From the NCBI GenBank assembly GCA_965613025.1, contig CBFDUE010000001.1, forward strand, positions 62,001 through 126,000: a DNA stretch of 64,000 nucleotides, in the 5' to 3' direction. This document shows, piece by piece, positions 57,381-64,000 of this stretch. Positions within the stretch are counted from its first letter, which is position 1, and each line of letters starts with the position of its first letter. This DNA is from CAYTXJ01 sp965613025 (lineage in GTDB: Bacteria > Desulfobacterota > DSM-4660 > Desulfatiglandales > JALVMZ01). Below the pieces are notes generated by a model. It saw only the letters and a program-made list of their open reading frames with translations, was not told where the DNA came from and did not search any database. Made by a program: the position numbers and the translations under genes.

Positions 57381-59321
57381 ATGGCACTAAATAGAAAGAT
57401 AGCATATATCGATTTGAGTAAAGGAAGTGTGGAGATAAGATCCATCCCATTGGGAGTGAGAAGGAAGTTTCTGGGGGGAAGAGGCCTTGATGCATATCTA
57501 CTCTATAATCATACAGAAAAGGGATGCGATCCATTGGGACCAGATAATGTTCTCATAGTGAGTGCAGGATTACTTGCAGGGACATGTGCATCTGCAACCG
57601 CTCGCAGCCATTTTATGGCCAAATCTCCATTGACCGGACTTATTGGAAGTGCAAATATGGGTGGATTTTTTGCACCAGAGCTTGCATGGGCAGGATTTCA
57701 TCATTTAGTGATAAAGGGAAAGGCAAAGAAACCGGTATTTTTATGGATTCATAACGGAGAGATTGAGATAAGGGATGCCGAGTTCCTCTGGGGAAAGACC
57801 ACGACTGAGACCCAATGGGCCATTAGGGATGCACTTGGAGATGAAGAGATCAAGAGTGCAGTGATTGGACCTGCTGGAGAAAATCTGGTCCGTTTTGCTA
57901 ATGTCATGACGGGCTTTAAAAACGCTGCAGGCAGAACTGGTATGGGATGTGTGATGGGTTCAAAGAATCTTAAGGCCATTGCAGTAAGAGGCACAATGGA
58001 TATAAAGATTGCCCATCCCATGGATGCCTTAGGATACAATAAGAAGTTTATTGAACAGATCACTAAGGCAAAGGTAAGTCAGACCCAGGGAAAACTTGGA
58101 ACTCCTTTTATTTGGGGTGCAACTAATTGCTGGGGAGGAGTAAGAAACAGGAACTTTCAATATAATCAATTGGAATATGCTGATGAGGTAGAACCAGAGG
58201 CCATTGATGAAGCGGCCACTAAGACAATTGGCCCCTATCATATGACAGGCTGTTTTGCGTGTCAGGTGCACTGTCGTGGCCAATATCGTATTCCGAGCGG
58301 CCCTTATAAAGGTGTCTATGATGAAGGACCTGAATATACCTCCATAGGTGCATTTTGTTCAGAGCCAGATTGTAGAAGTATTGAGACATTGCTTACAGGA
58401 AATCATTTAGTAAATCAATATGGTGTGGATAATCTCGAAATCGGAAGCCTTATCTCCTGGGCAATGGAGCTCTATGAAAAGGGAATTATTACGGATAAAG
58501 AGACTGAGGGGCTGGATCTTCGCTTTGGAAATGATGAGGCTCTGTTGGAGATGGTCCACAGGATATGTAATCGTAAGGGATGGTTGGGCAATGTCCTTGC
58601 AGATGGAGGTATTCCAGCAGCCAAAAAGATAGGAAAAGATTCCATCAAATACCTTGTCCATGTAAAAGGAATGCAGAATCTGCACTCAGATGAAAGACCC
58701 ACTCCTGCACTTGCCTTAGGAATTGCAACTGCAACAAGAGGTTCGGATCATTTAAGGAGCAGACCTGCAATAGACCTCTATCATCTTCCTGAACCGGTGC
58801 TCAGAAAGATCTATAGTAACCCCATCCCCTATGAAGGACCGCTCAGCTCTGAGCATACCTCTTATGAAGGGAAGGCATGGATGGTGTTTTGGCAGGAAAA
58901 CTGCTATATGGCAGTAGATTGCTTAGGTATATGTAAATATCATACGGTATTCTTAGGTGCAACCCTTCCCAATTTTGAAGAGTGGACAAAGGTGATCTAT
59001 TATAATACTGGTCTTGAATTTACTCCTCAAGAACTCTGGGAGATTGCTGAAAGATGTTATAATATTGAACGGCTCTTTAATCTCAGGGAAGGTCAGCGAA
59101 ATGATGATCCTGCAAAGTGTGATTGGCTTGTGGATAGATATTTTGATGAACCATGTCTAAGGGGAGCCCCTGATGTAATTGGTGCCAAGATTGATAGAGA
59201 TAAATTTAAGAAGATGCTGGATGAATATTACCAGCATCATGGATGGGATGAAAACGGTGTGCCTACTGAAGAGACCCTTAAGAGATTGGGAATAGATAAT
59301 GAACCCTCTCATCTTCTTTAA
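57381..59321 (+). CDS. Aldehyde:ferredoxin oxidoreductase family protein (W-bis-pterin)
   Basis: This 646-residue tungsten-type oxidoreductase is full length. The cluster ligands are Cys291, Cys294, Cys298 (TGCFACQVHC) and Cys518 in the DCLGIC motif; pterin-binding segments include GRTGMGCVMGSKNLKAIAV and ATRGSDHLRSRP. AOR enzymes oxidise aldehydes to acids with ferredoxin. The class II benzoyl-CoA reductase subunit BamB belongs to the same family, and with a ferredoxin gene 12 bp downstream a BamBC-like pair is an alternative, but the other bam genes are not seen here. The start has GGAGG 10 bp upstream. Confidence 0.9.
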   Translation: MALNRKIAYIDLSKGSVEIRSIPLGVRRKFLGGRGLDAYLLYNHTEKGCDPLGPDNVLIVSAGLLAGTCASATARSHFMAKSPLTGLIGSANMGGFFAPELAWAGFHHLVIKGKAKKPVFLWIHNGEIEIRDAEFLWGKTTTETQWAIRDALGDEEIKSAVIGPAGENLVRFANVMTGFKNAAGRTGMGCVMGSKNLKAIAVRGTMDIKIAHPMDALGYNKKFIEQITKAKVSQTQGKLGTPFIWGATNCWGGVRNRNFQYNQLEYADEVEPEAIDEAATKTIGPYHMTGCFACQVHCRGQYRIPSGPYKGVYDEGPEYTSIGAFCSEPDCRSIETLLTGNHLVNQYGVDNLEIGSLISWAMELYEKGIITDKETEGLDLRFGNDEALLEMVHRICNRKGWLGNVLADGGIPAAKKIGKDSIKYLVHVKGMQNLHSDERPTPALALGIATATRGSDHLRSRPAIDLYHLPEPVLRKIYSNPIPYEGPLSSEHTSYEGKAWMVFWQENCYMAVDCLGICKYHTVFLGATLPNFEEWTKVIYYNTGLEFTPQELWEIAERCYNIERLFNLREGQRNDDPAKCDWLVDRYFDEPCLRGAPDVIGAKIDRDKFKKMLDEYYQHHGWDENGVPTEETLKRLGIDNEPSHLL

Positions 59322-59333
59322 GGAGGAAAAGAA

Positions 59334-59837
59334 ATGGAAAAGGTGCTATTGATAGACTATGAAAAGTGTACAGGTTGCAGACTGTGTGAGCTTGTCTGCT
59401 CTGTGGTTCATGATGGAGTATCCAATCCAGAGAGGAGCAGAATAAGGATTATAAAGAAGGAAGAGGAAGGCCTGTATATCCCGGTAACCTGCAGGCAGTG
59501 TGAAGATGCCCCCTGTATGAATGTATGTCCTGTAAAGGCCATATCCAGAGACGAAGACTATGACTTTGTAAAGATTGACTATGACCTCTGTATTGGTTGT
59601 AGAAGCTGTGTAATGGTGTGTCCTTTTGGGGGTATGAACTATAATCCCATAGAGAGAAAGGTATTTAAGTGTGATCTTTGTGGTGGGGATCCCCAGTGTG
59701 TAAGATTCTGTGAGGTAAAGGCGATTGATTTTGTAGATGCTGATAGAGTTAGCCTGCTCAAAAAACGAAAGACTGCAGATAAGGTGCTTATCTCAAGGAA
59801 GGAAATCATTCCCTCCTCTCAAGAGATGTATATATAA
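59334..59837 (+). CDS. Ferredoxin-type protein with four [4Fe-4S] motifs
   Basis: The 167-residue protein has sixteen Cys in four cluster patterns: CTGCRLCELVC, CRQCEDAPCMNVC, CIGCRSCVMVC and CDLCGGDPQCVRFC. This HycB/DmsB-like arrangement is the usual small subunit found next to AOR-family enzymes, to which it would pass electrons. AAGGAGG precedes the ATG. It is the last gene of the IclR-controlled operon. Confidence 0.93.
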   Translation: MEKVLLIDYEKCTGCRLCELVCSVVHDGVSNPERSRIRIIKKEEEGLYIPVTCRQCEDAPCMNVCPVKAISRDEDYDFVKIDYDLCIGCRSCVMVCPFGGMNYNPIERKVFKCDLCGGDPQCVRFCEVKAIDFVDADRVSLLKKRKTADKVLISRKEIIPSSQEMYI

Positions 59838-59854
59838 AAAATCCCCCTCCTTAA

Positions 59855-59895
59855 CTAAAAGGGATGAAGAGCTTCCATTTCTTCATCCCTTTTAG
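59855..59895 (+). terminator. Terminator or long hairpin after the AOR operon
   Basis: CTAAAAGGGATGAAG (59855-59869) pairs perfectly with CTTCATCCCTTTTAG (59881-59895), a 15 bp stem with an 11-base loop. The T-run lies inside the stem rather than after it, so it acts as a terminator or as an mRNA-stabilising end. It lies 26 bp before purC. Confidence 0.7.
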
Positions 59896-59920
59896 ATTAT
59901 AATTGAAGGAGAAGATACCT

Positions 59921-60931
59921 ATGGGAAGTGTAAAAGATATGGTAAGGGTAAAAGGCAAGATAGGGAGATTTATCTTCTCTGATAGATACTCGGTCTTTGA
60001 TTGGGGACAGATGCCAGATCTTATTGAAGACAAAGGGAAGTCTCTCTGTCTAAGTGCAGCATATTTCTTTGAAAGGCTGGAAGAGAGAGGATTTAAGACA
60101 CATTATATGGGGATTGTTGAAGATGGAAAGCCAAAGAGACTAAATGAGCTAAAAGCTCCACAGAGTATCATGCAATTTAGGCTATTTGATGTGATAAAGC
60201 CGCTTAGGAATGATTCAGGATATGACTATTCTGTATTTAAGGATCTAAAAGGCGGTTTTCTTATCCCCTTGGAGATCATATACAGAAATGCCCTACCCCC
60301 TGGATCATCTGTATTTAAGAGGCTGAGAGAGGGAAAGCTTACTCCTCAAGATCTGGGTCTTACTGAGATGCCCAAAGAGGGGCAGATTCTGGAAAGTCCC
60401 ATACTGGATGTATCCACCAAGCTGGAGGAGACCGATAGATACCTGAGTTGGGAGGAGGCAAAGTCCATAAGTGGTCTTACTGATAAGGAGATGGATCAGA
60501 TAAGGGAACTCACATTAAGCGCAAATTCCCTTATAAGTGAGTCTGTCTCCAGGATAGGACTCTTTAATGAAGATGGCAAATTTGAATTTGCGATGGATCA
60601 AGATAGATCCCTTGTATTTGTGGATGCCTTAGGAACCTTAGATGAATGTAGATTTACATTTAAGGGAATACCTGTTAGCAAAGAGATTGCAAGGATATAT
60701 TATAGAAAGACCAATTGGTTTCAGGATGTGGAAAATGCTAAGAAAAGAGATATGATAAGATGGAAGAAATTGGTAAATTCTTCTCCCCCTCCCCTTCCAA
60801 GGGAACTTTACAATACCCTATGTGATATATATAGGGGATTTGTAAATGAATTAACCCAGAGAGAGTGGTTTAAGGTGCCTCCATTAAAAGACAGCCTTAA
60901 AATAATAAAGGATTTTTTTACATCCCTATAA
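59921..60931 (+). CDS. purC: Phosphoribosylaminoimidazole-succinocarboxamide synthase (SAICAR synthetase)
   Basis: PurC joins CAIR and aspartate with ATP in purine synthesis. The protein (336 residues) has the fold's early segment GKIGRFIFSDRYSVFDWGQMPD, a central GSSVFKRLREG region and KFEFAMDQDRSLVFVDALGTLDECRF (partial) near the active site. It is longer than the E. coli enzyme (237), closer to the long archaeal/thermophile-like forms. I start it at the ATG at 59921 because AAGGAG lies 8 bp upstream; an in-frame TTG at 59903 is less likely. Confidence 0.88.
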   Translation: MGSVKDMVRVKGKIGRFIFSDRYSVFDWGQMPDLIEDKGKSLCLSAAYFFERLEERGFKTHYMGIVEDGKPKRLNELKAPQSIMQFRLFDVIKPLRNDSGYDYSVFKDLKGGFLIPLEIIYRNALPPGSSVFKRLREGKLTPQDLGLTEMPKEGQILESPILDVSTKLEETDRYLSWEEAKSISGLTDKEMDQIRELTLSANSLISESVSRIGLFNEDGKFEFAMDQDRSLVFVDALGTLDECRFTFKGIPVSKEIARIYYRKTNWFQDVENAKKRDMIRWKKLVNSSPPPLPRELYNTLCDIYRGFVNELTQREWFKVPPLKDSLKIIKDFFTSL

Positions 60932-60940
60932 CATTTTGCC

Positions 60941-61411
60941 TTACTTCGTTTGTAAGATACCCTCCAATTCATCAATTAAAGGGACCTGATAAGAATGGAT
61001 CTTTTCTCTTGCCATATCAAGTGTAAACCAATCAGCCCTATCTATCTCTGGAAATCTCTTGATCTTTCCTGACCTTGGAGGCCATTCCATCTCAAAGGTA
61101 TTGCTCTTAATGGCGTTAGGATCCACATCTCCTTCAAATGCCCAGGCATAGACTATCTTGCCTCCTTTTTGTCTTATAGGTGATAGGGGAACAGGGTCTT
61201 TAAGCAACATATCCAGACCTGTCTCTTCCTTAAACTCCCTTATGGCAGCATTCAAAGGATCTTCACCCTCTTCAATCAGTCCCTTAGGGATGGACCATGC
61301 TCCTCTATCTTTGTTTTTCCAAAAAGGCCCTCCAGGGTGCACCAATAAGACCTCTATTCCCTTGCCCTCTCTCTTTCTATAAAGCATAATACCTGCACTC
61401 TTTTTAGCCAT
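60941..61411 (-). CDS. NUDIX hydrolase
   Basis: The protein (156 residues) has the complete Nudix box GLIEEGEDPLNAAIREFKEETGLD (24 residues, pattern G-x5-E-x7-RE-x2-EE-x-G). The N-terminal KKSAGIMLYR and WSIPKG segments resemble enzymes that act on diadenosine polyphosphates or related nucleotides, but the substrate cannot be read from sequence. I chose the ATG at 61411 because AGGAGGG stands in front; the frame extends upstream without a ribosome site. Confidence 0.92.
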   Translation of the reverse strand: MAKKSAGIMLYRKREGKGIEVLLVHPGGPFWKNKDRGAWSIPKGLIEEGEDPLNAAIREFKEETGLDMLLKDPVPLSPIRQKGGKIVYAWAFEGDVDPNAIKSNTFEMEWPPRSGKIKRFPEIDRADWFTLDMAREKIHSYQVPLIDELEGILQTK

Positions 61412-61454
61412 ATAAGCCCTCCTAAGGGATCTTGTAAAAATATAATACTTGACA

Positions 61455-61476
61455 ACGATAATAAAACGATAATAAA
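61455..61476. repeat. Perfect 11 bp tandem duplication
   Basis: ACGATAATAAA occurs twice in tandem directly after a TTGACA (61449-61454), upstream of the NUDIX gene on one side and repeat copy E on the other. It may be simple slippage; it would change promoter spacing if the TTGACA is used. Confidence 0.6.
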
Positions 61477-61498
61477 AAGAACACAAAATACTATAGGA

Positions 61499-61562
61499 GA
61501 GAGTTTCGAATTTTTCAGAGGGGTATAACCTCCAGTGTAAAAAGGGGTTATGTAAAGCTCTC
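61499..61562 (+). repeat. Dispersed MITE-like repeat, copy E (64 bp, internally deleted), 9 bp target duplication
   Basis: This is the shortest copy: a diverged left end (GAGAGTTTCGAATTTTTC), then directly GGGGTATAACCTCCAGTGTA and the right end GTAAAGCTCTC. Exact direct repeats CTATAGGAG flank it (61491-61499 and 61562-61570). It lies between NUDIX and the TauE-type gene. Confidence 0.87.
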
Positions 61563-61652
61563 TATAGGAGTATTTGAAGAGGGTTAATTAAATTAAGAGA
61601 TTAGAATTTTTTATTAGTTAAATTTTAAAATCTAAACTTACGGGAGGGTGAT

Positions 61653-62960
61653 ATGAAGAATCGTTACTTTTTATTGGGAATGGGTCTTGTGGTGATCTTT
61701 TCATTTATCACATTAGCATTGGCTCAGGGAAATCCTCAGCTTACTCCTCCTGGTATGCCCCAGAAGATGAAAGCGGCCATTGAAAAGAGCCTGAAGGTAG
61801 AAAAGCAGGCGGAAAAGACAAAAAAGATAATAAAACCTGGGGCAAAACAGGGTTATTTGGGGATTCCTGGAGCCCCAAAGCCTAATCCCATCGTTGGGCT
61901 TCTATGGGCTATATGGGTAGGATGGATATTTTCTACAGTGGGTGCATTTGGTGGAATAATGGCAGGAGTTGGACACATCACCATATTTGGTCTGGGAGAC
62001 TATGCCAAGTCATTTGGTAAGGGGCACCCCGTAAATAAATTGTTAACAGATTCCATCAGGGTATCTAATCAATGGCTTGTGGGTCTAAGCGGTCTAATAT
62101 CTTCCATAAATTATTACAGAATGGGAAGACTTGTGGCTCCTTTAGGTCTCTGCTTAGCTGTTGGTGGTATTGGTGGTTCCTGGCTTGTGCCTGTGATTAC
62201 CGCAGGGAAGATATCCCTTAAGACCTATATAGGATGGTTTGGAATTGCAGTTTTTGCTATAGGCGCATATCTGATTTATCAATTAACCCCCGCATGGGCA
62301 GCCAAGAAAAAGGAGAGTCAGGCAGCTGCACAGGCATATGAAAAGGCCGTGAAAGAGAAGGCAGATACTAGGGAAAAGGGGGTTAGAATTATAAAAGGCT
62401 CCTGGAGTTTAATGATAATTGCAATTTGCTGTGTCGTTGCCTCTACCCTCTGGATTAATCTTATAGGTGCTGCAAAATGGGTGGCCTTTATCCTGCTACT
62501 AATTGGATGGGCTCTGACATTCTTCATGGGTAAGATAAGATTTACATTTTATGGGCAAGAGTGGGAATTCAGTCCCTGGGTTCCTATGCTTGGTGGAATC
62601 TTTATTGCCGCAATAGCTTCTTTCCTTGGAATTGGCGGTGGTTTCCTTTATGTGCCTTTCCTTACCTCTGTTACTGCAATTCCCATGTTTTTAGTGGCAG
62701 GGACCTCTGCCCTTGTGGTGCTGATTGGAATGATCATCTCTATTTTTACCTATATGGTGGGTAAAGGAGTGATTGTCTCCTGGGGTCTTATTGGTGCAGA
62801 GCTTATCGGAATCTTTATAGGCTCCATGATAGGGCCAAGGACTTCCAAATATATCCCTGATAAGGTCCTCAGGATCATATTTATTGTCCTTGCCTTCTAT
62901 GTCGGATTGCGTTACACCACAAAGGGATTCTTGGGACGTAGTATTGTTCCTCCATTTTAA
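61653..62960 (+). CDS. TauE/SafE-family membrane transporter, long form
   Basis: TauE/SafE proteins export sulfite, sulfoacetate or related anions. This 435-residue protein is longer than the usual 250-300: it has a signal-like N-terminus (FLLGMGLVVIFSFITLALAQG), a Lys-rich exported segment (about 26-75), then two blocks of membrane helices separated by a charged loop (about 215-245), each with family glycine patterns (GWIFSTVGAFGGIMAGVGHI; FIAAIASFLGIGGGFLYVPF). In sulfur-respiring bacteria similar long forms are common. It may form a unit with the small membrane protein at 63.2 kb. Confidence 0.86.
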   Translation: MKNRYFLLGMGLVVIFSFITLALAQGNPQLTPPGMPQKMKAAIEKSLKVEKQAEKTKKIIKPGAKQGYLGIPGAPKPNPIVGLLWAIWVGWIFSTVGAFGGIMAGVGHITIFGLGDYAKSFGKGHPVNKLLTDSIRVSNQWLVGLSGLISSINYYRMGRLVAPLGLCLAVGGIGGSWLVPVITAGKISLKTYIGWFGIAVFAIGAYLIYQLTPAWAAKKKESQAAAQAYEKAVKEKADTREKGVRIIKGSWSLMIIAICCVVASTLWINLIGAAKWVAFILLLIGWALTFFMGKIRFTFYGQEWEFSPWVPMLGGIFIAAIASFLGIGGGFLYVPFLTSVTAIPMFLVAGTSALVVLIGMIISIFTYMVGKGVIVSWGLIGAELIGIFIGSMIGPRTSKYIPDKVLRIIFIVLAFYVGLRYTTKGFLGRSIVPPF

Positions 62961-62968
62961 TAGACTCT

Positions 62969-63085
62969 GAGAGCTTTGAGTTTTTCAAAGCTCTCAGAAA
63001 AAAGGTAATTATGGGTTATTTAAAATTAATTCTGGGGGTCTGGGGGTGTAACCCCCAGTGTAAAAAGGGGTTATGCAAAGCTCTC
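62969..63085 (+). repeat. Dispersed MITE-like repeat, copy F (117 bp)
   Basis: This copy has the hairpin 62969-62995, TAATTATGGGTTATT, CTGGGGGTGTAACCCCCAG and the right end GCAAAGCTCTC at 63085. Like copy B it lacks the CCGACCC module. ACTCT occurs directly on both sides (62964-62968 and 63086-63090), a possible but short target duplication. It starts 9 bp after the TauE-type stop codon. Confidence 0.9.
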
Positions 63086-63101
63086 ACTCTAATAGAGGCT
63101 C

Positions 63102-63143
63102 AGACCCAACTCCCTTGAGTGCAATATCTGGGGAGTTGGGTCT
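63102..63143 (+). promoter_or_regulatory. Strong hairpin upstream of the small membrane protein gene
   Basis: AGACCCAACTCCC (63102-63114) pairs perfectly with GGGAGTTGGGTCT (63131-63143) around a 16-base loop. It is followed by TAAAAGGTTTTAAATT, so it has only a weak U-run. It could end the TauE transcript (with poor efficiency) or act as an attenuator for the gene that starts 22 bp further on. Confidence 0.6.
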
Positions 63144-63164
63144 TAAAAGGTTTTAAATTAATAT

Positions 63165-63668
63165 ATGTGGGTCTTTTTAGGTATTATTGATAAGATACTT
63201 ATTGAGCCTTATAGGTGGCTACACGATCCCATCTTGGGATGGTTGTTTGGAACCTTTATACTGTGTATCTGGGCTGTTATCCTGGGAGAGCTTACTCTAA
63301 ATCTCGCCTTTTGGATAAATAAGAGATATGTGAAGGAGAATCTGACAAAGACAGATTACTATTTCCAGCAGTCCCTTAAGGCAAAGGAGGCAGGGGATGA
63401 AGATGCCTACAAAAAGATAAATCGTCTTGCAAATGAAGAATTCGGAAAGTCCTTCTTTCTTCTTATGGCAATGGGAATGGGCTTCATTTGGCCTGCATTT
63501 TTTGCAGCAGCATGGTTAAATATCAGGTTTGGAGATATTACATTTCTCATCCTGCCTCATTGGATGGGAGGATATCAGATTAACTTTATTGGACCGTTTA
63601 TTATCCTCTATATTATAGCACGATTTGTGGTTTCAAAATTAAGATATCTGCTGAAGAGGCTAATTTAG
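63165..63668 (+). CDS. Small membrane protein, unknown function
   Basis: The 167-residue protein has a first membrane helix (LFGTFILCIWAVILGELTLNL), a cytosolic-looking charged helix pair (YYFQQSLKAKEAGDEDAYKKINRLANEEF, partial) and two more helices (LLMAMGMGFIWPAFFAAAW; FIGPFIILYIIARFVV). A helix - charged hairpin - two helices layout with a 'KEAGDEDAY' type segment is reminiscent of the DUF106/EMC3 branch of the YidC/Oxa1 superfamily, but I would not assign it on that alone. The start has no clear ribosome site. A terminator follows at 63741. Confidence 0.7.
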   Translation: MWVFLGIIDKILIEPYRWLHDPILGWLFGTFILCIWAVILGELTLNLAFWINKRYVKENLTKTDYYFQQSLKAKEAGDEDAYKKINRLANEEFGKSFFLLMAMGMGFIWPAFFAAAWLNIRFGDITFLILPHWMGGYQINFIGPFIILYIIARFVVSKLRYLLKRLI

Positions 63669-63740
63669 CCTTGAAAGAAAGGATTCCAATATAGAGATCT
63701 ACATCTGGTGCAGACCTCACATCTAATACCTTGGCCACTT

Positions 63741-63783
63741 AATTCCCACGCACTTACAAACAGGATGCGTAGGGAATTTTTTT
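63741..63783 (+). terminator. Rho-independent terminator
   Basis: AATTCCCACGCA pairs with TGCGTAGGGAATT (one bulged base) around a 13-base loop, followed directly by TTTTTTT. It ends the transcript of the small membrane protein gene. Confidence 0.85.
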
Positions 63784-63858
63784 AAATATATAATTTTTAT
63801 TTGACTTAGGATTTCTAATCTGCTTTTCAATTTCAAAAAATAGACCCAAGGAGGCAAT

Positions 63859-64000
63859 ATGAATGAAGAGATAAAAAATGATGAAGAAAAGCAGGAAGAG
63901 GCAAAAAAAGAGTTAAAATTGGAAAGGCCTTTGGAGAAGATGACAGCCCCAGAGCTCAGAGAGATTGCAAAGGAGATACCTGGAGTAACCGGTGTCCATG
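63859..64000 (+). CDS. Start of an acidic protein (Rho N-terminal-domain-like), cut by window end
   Basis: The frame begins with an ATG preceded by AAGGAGG. The 47 visible residues are Glu/Lys-rich (NEEIKNDEEKQEEAKKEL), followed by LEKMTAPELREIAKEIPGVTG. The T-x-x-E-L-R-x-I-A pattern resembles the small SAP-like/Rho N-terminal helical domain seen in short proteins of anaerobes. Only the start is visible, so function cannot be assigned. Confidence 0.65.
   Translation, partial: MNEEIKNDEEKQEEAKKELKLERPLEKMTAPELREIAKEIPGVTGVH

Noticed and set aside
56571..59837. Complete class II benzoyl-CoA reductase (bam) cluster
   Set aside because: Only BamB/BamC-like families are present; no bamD-I genes are in the window, so the assignment stays open and is listed only as an alternative.

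Overview
The window is a compact, AT-rich bacterial chromosome segment that reads like an anaerobic Desulfobacterota-type (former Deltaproteobacteria) organism. The reasons are the zapB-zapA-rny order, the F1Fo operon with paired b' and b subunits where b starts with a signal-like extension, the trmD / SPOUT methyltransferase / rplS order, and a large set of oxygen-sensitive or anaerobic enzymes (UbiD/UbiX, tungsten-type aldehyde oxidoreductase, Mo-bis-MGD enzyme, HdrC-like iron-sulfur protein). This placement is inference; a related anaerobic phylum is possible.

Layout. 1-13.3 kb, minus strand: rny (cut by the window edge), zapA, zapB, the ATP synthase genes atpF'-F-H-A-G-D-C behind a clear promoter, a bactofilin, and the rod-shape operon mreB-mreC-mreD-mrdA-rodA. 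13.4-17.8 kb, plus strand: rpmH-rnpA-yidD-yidC-khpB-mnmE. 17.8-20 kb: thiD and thiC. 20-30 kb: a CHASE2 adenylate/guanylate cyclase, metG-ricT-holB, a GAF-HD-GYP protein, an HDIG protein and unknown genes. 30-39.9 kb, plus strand: pcm, ffh, the ribosome/tRNA-modification run rpsP-khpA-rimM-trmD-SPOUT-rplS-rnhB-yraN-rsmI, ptsH-ptsI, smpB and tmRNA.

40.6-59.9 kb is the accessory region of most interest. It combines an aryl-CoA-ligase-like enzyme with a UbiD decarboxylase/carboxylase; three LysR regulators; a stand-alone molybdopterin enzyme; a five-gene operon with two proteins of the size and domain split of phenylphosphate synthase (PpsA, PpsB), a Tm-1-like protein, a receiver-only protein and UbiX; then an IclR regulator facing an HdrC-like / zinc-ribbon / AOR / four-cluster ferredoxin operon with a strong promoter and palindromic operators. 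Read together, they suggest ATP-dependent phosphorylation of a phenolic compound, carboxylation by a prenylated-FMN UbiD enzyme (UbiX makes the cofactor), CoA activation, and low-potential redox steps. The usual third subunit PpsC (CBS domains) is not seen.

A second notable structure is a dispersed family of six short non-coding repeats (26.1, 28.3, 30.8, 34.2, 61.5 and 63.0 kb). Each has a hairpin at one end and terminal inverted repeats GAGAGCTTTG...CAAAGCTCTC. Three copies are flanked by exact 8-11 bp direct repeats, so this looks like a mobile non-autonomous element (MITE-like). One copy replaced the C-terminus of an HDIG protein; another sits inside what was a TrmD/methyltransferase GTGA stop-start overlap and kept both genes intact through its target duplication.

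The end of the window (59.9-64 kb) has purC, a NUDIX hydrolase, a TauE/SafE-type transporter, a small membrane protein and the start of an acidic protein cut by the window edge.
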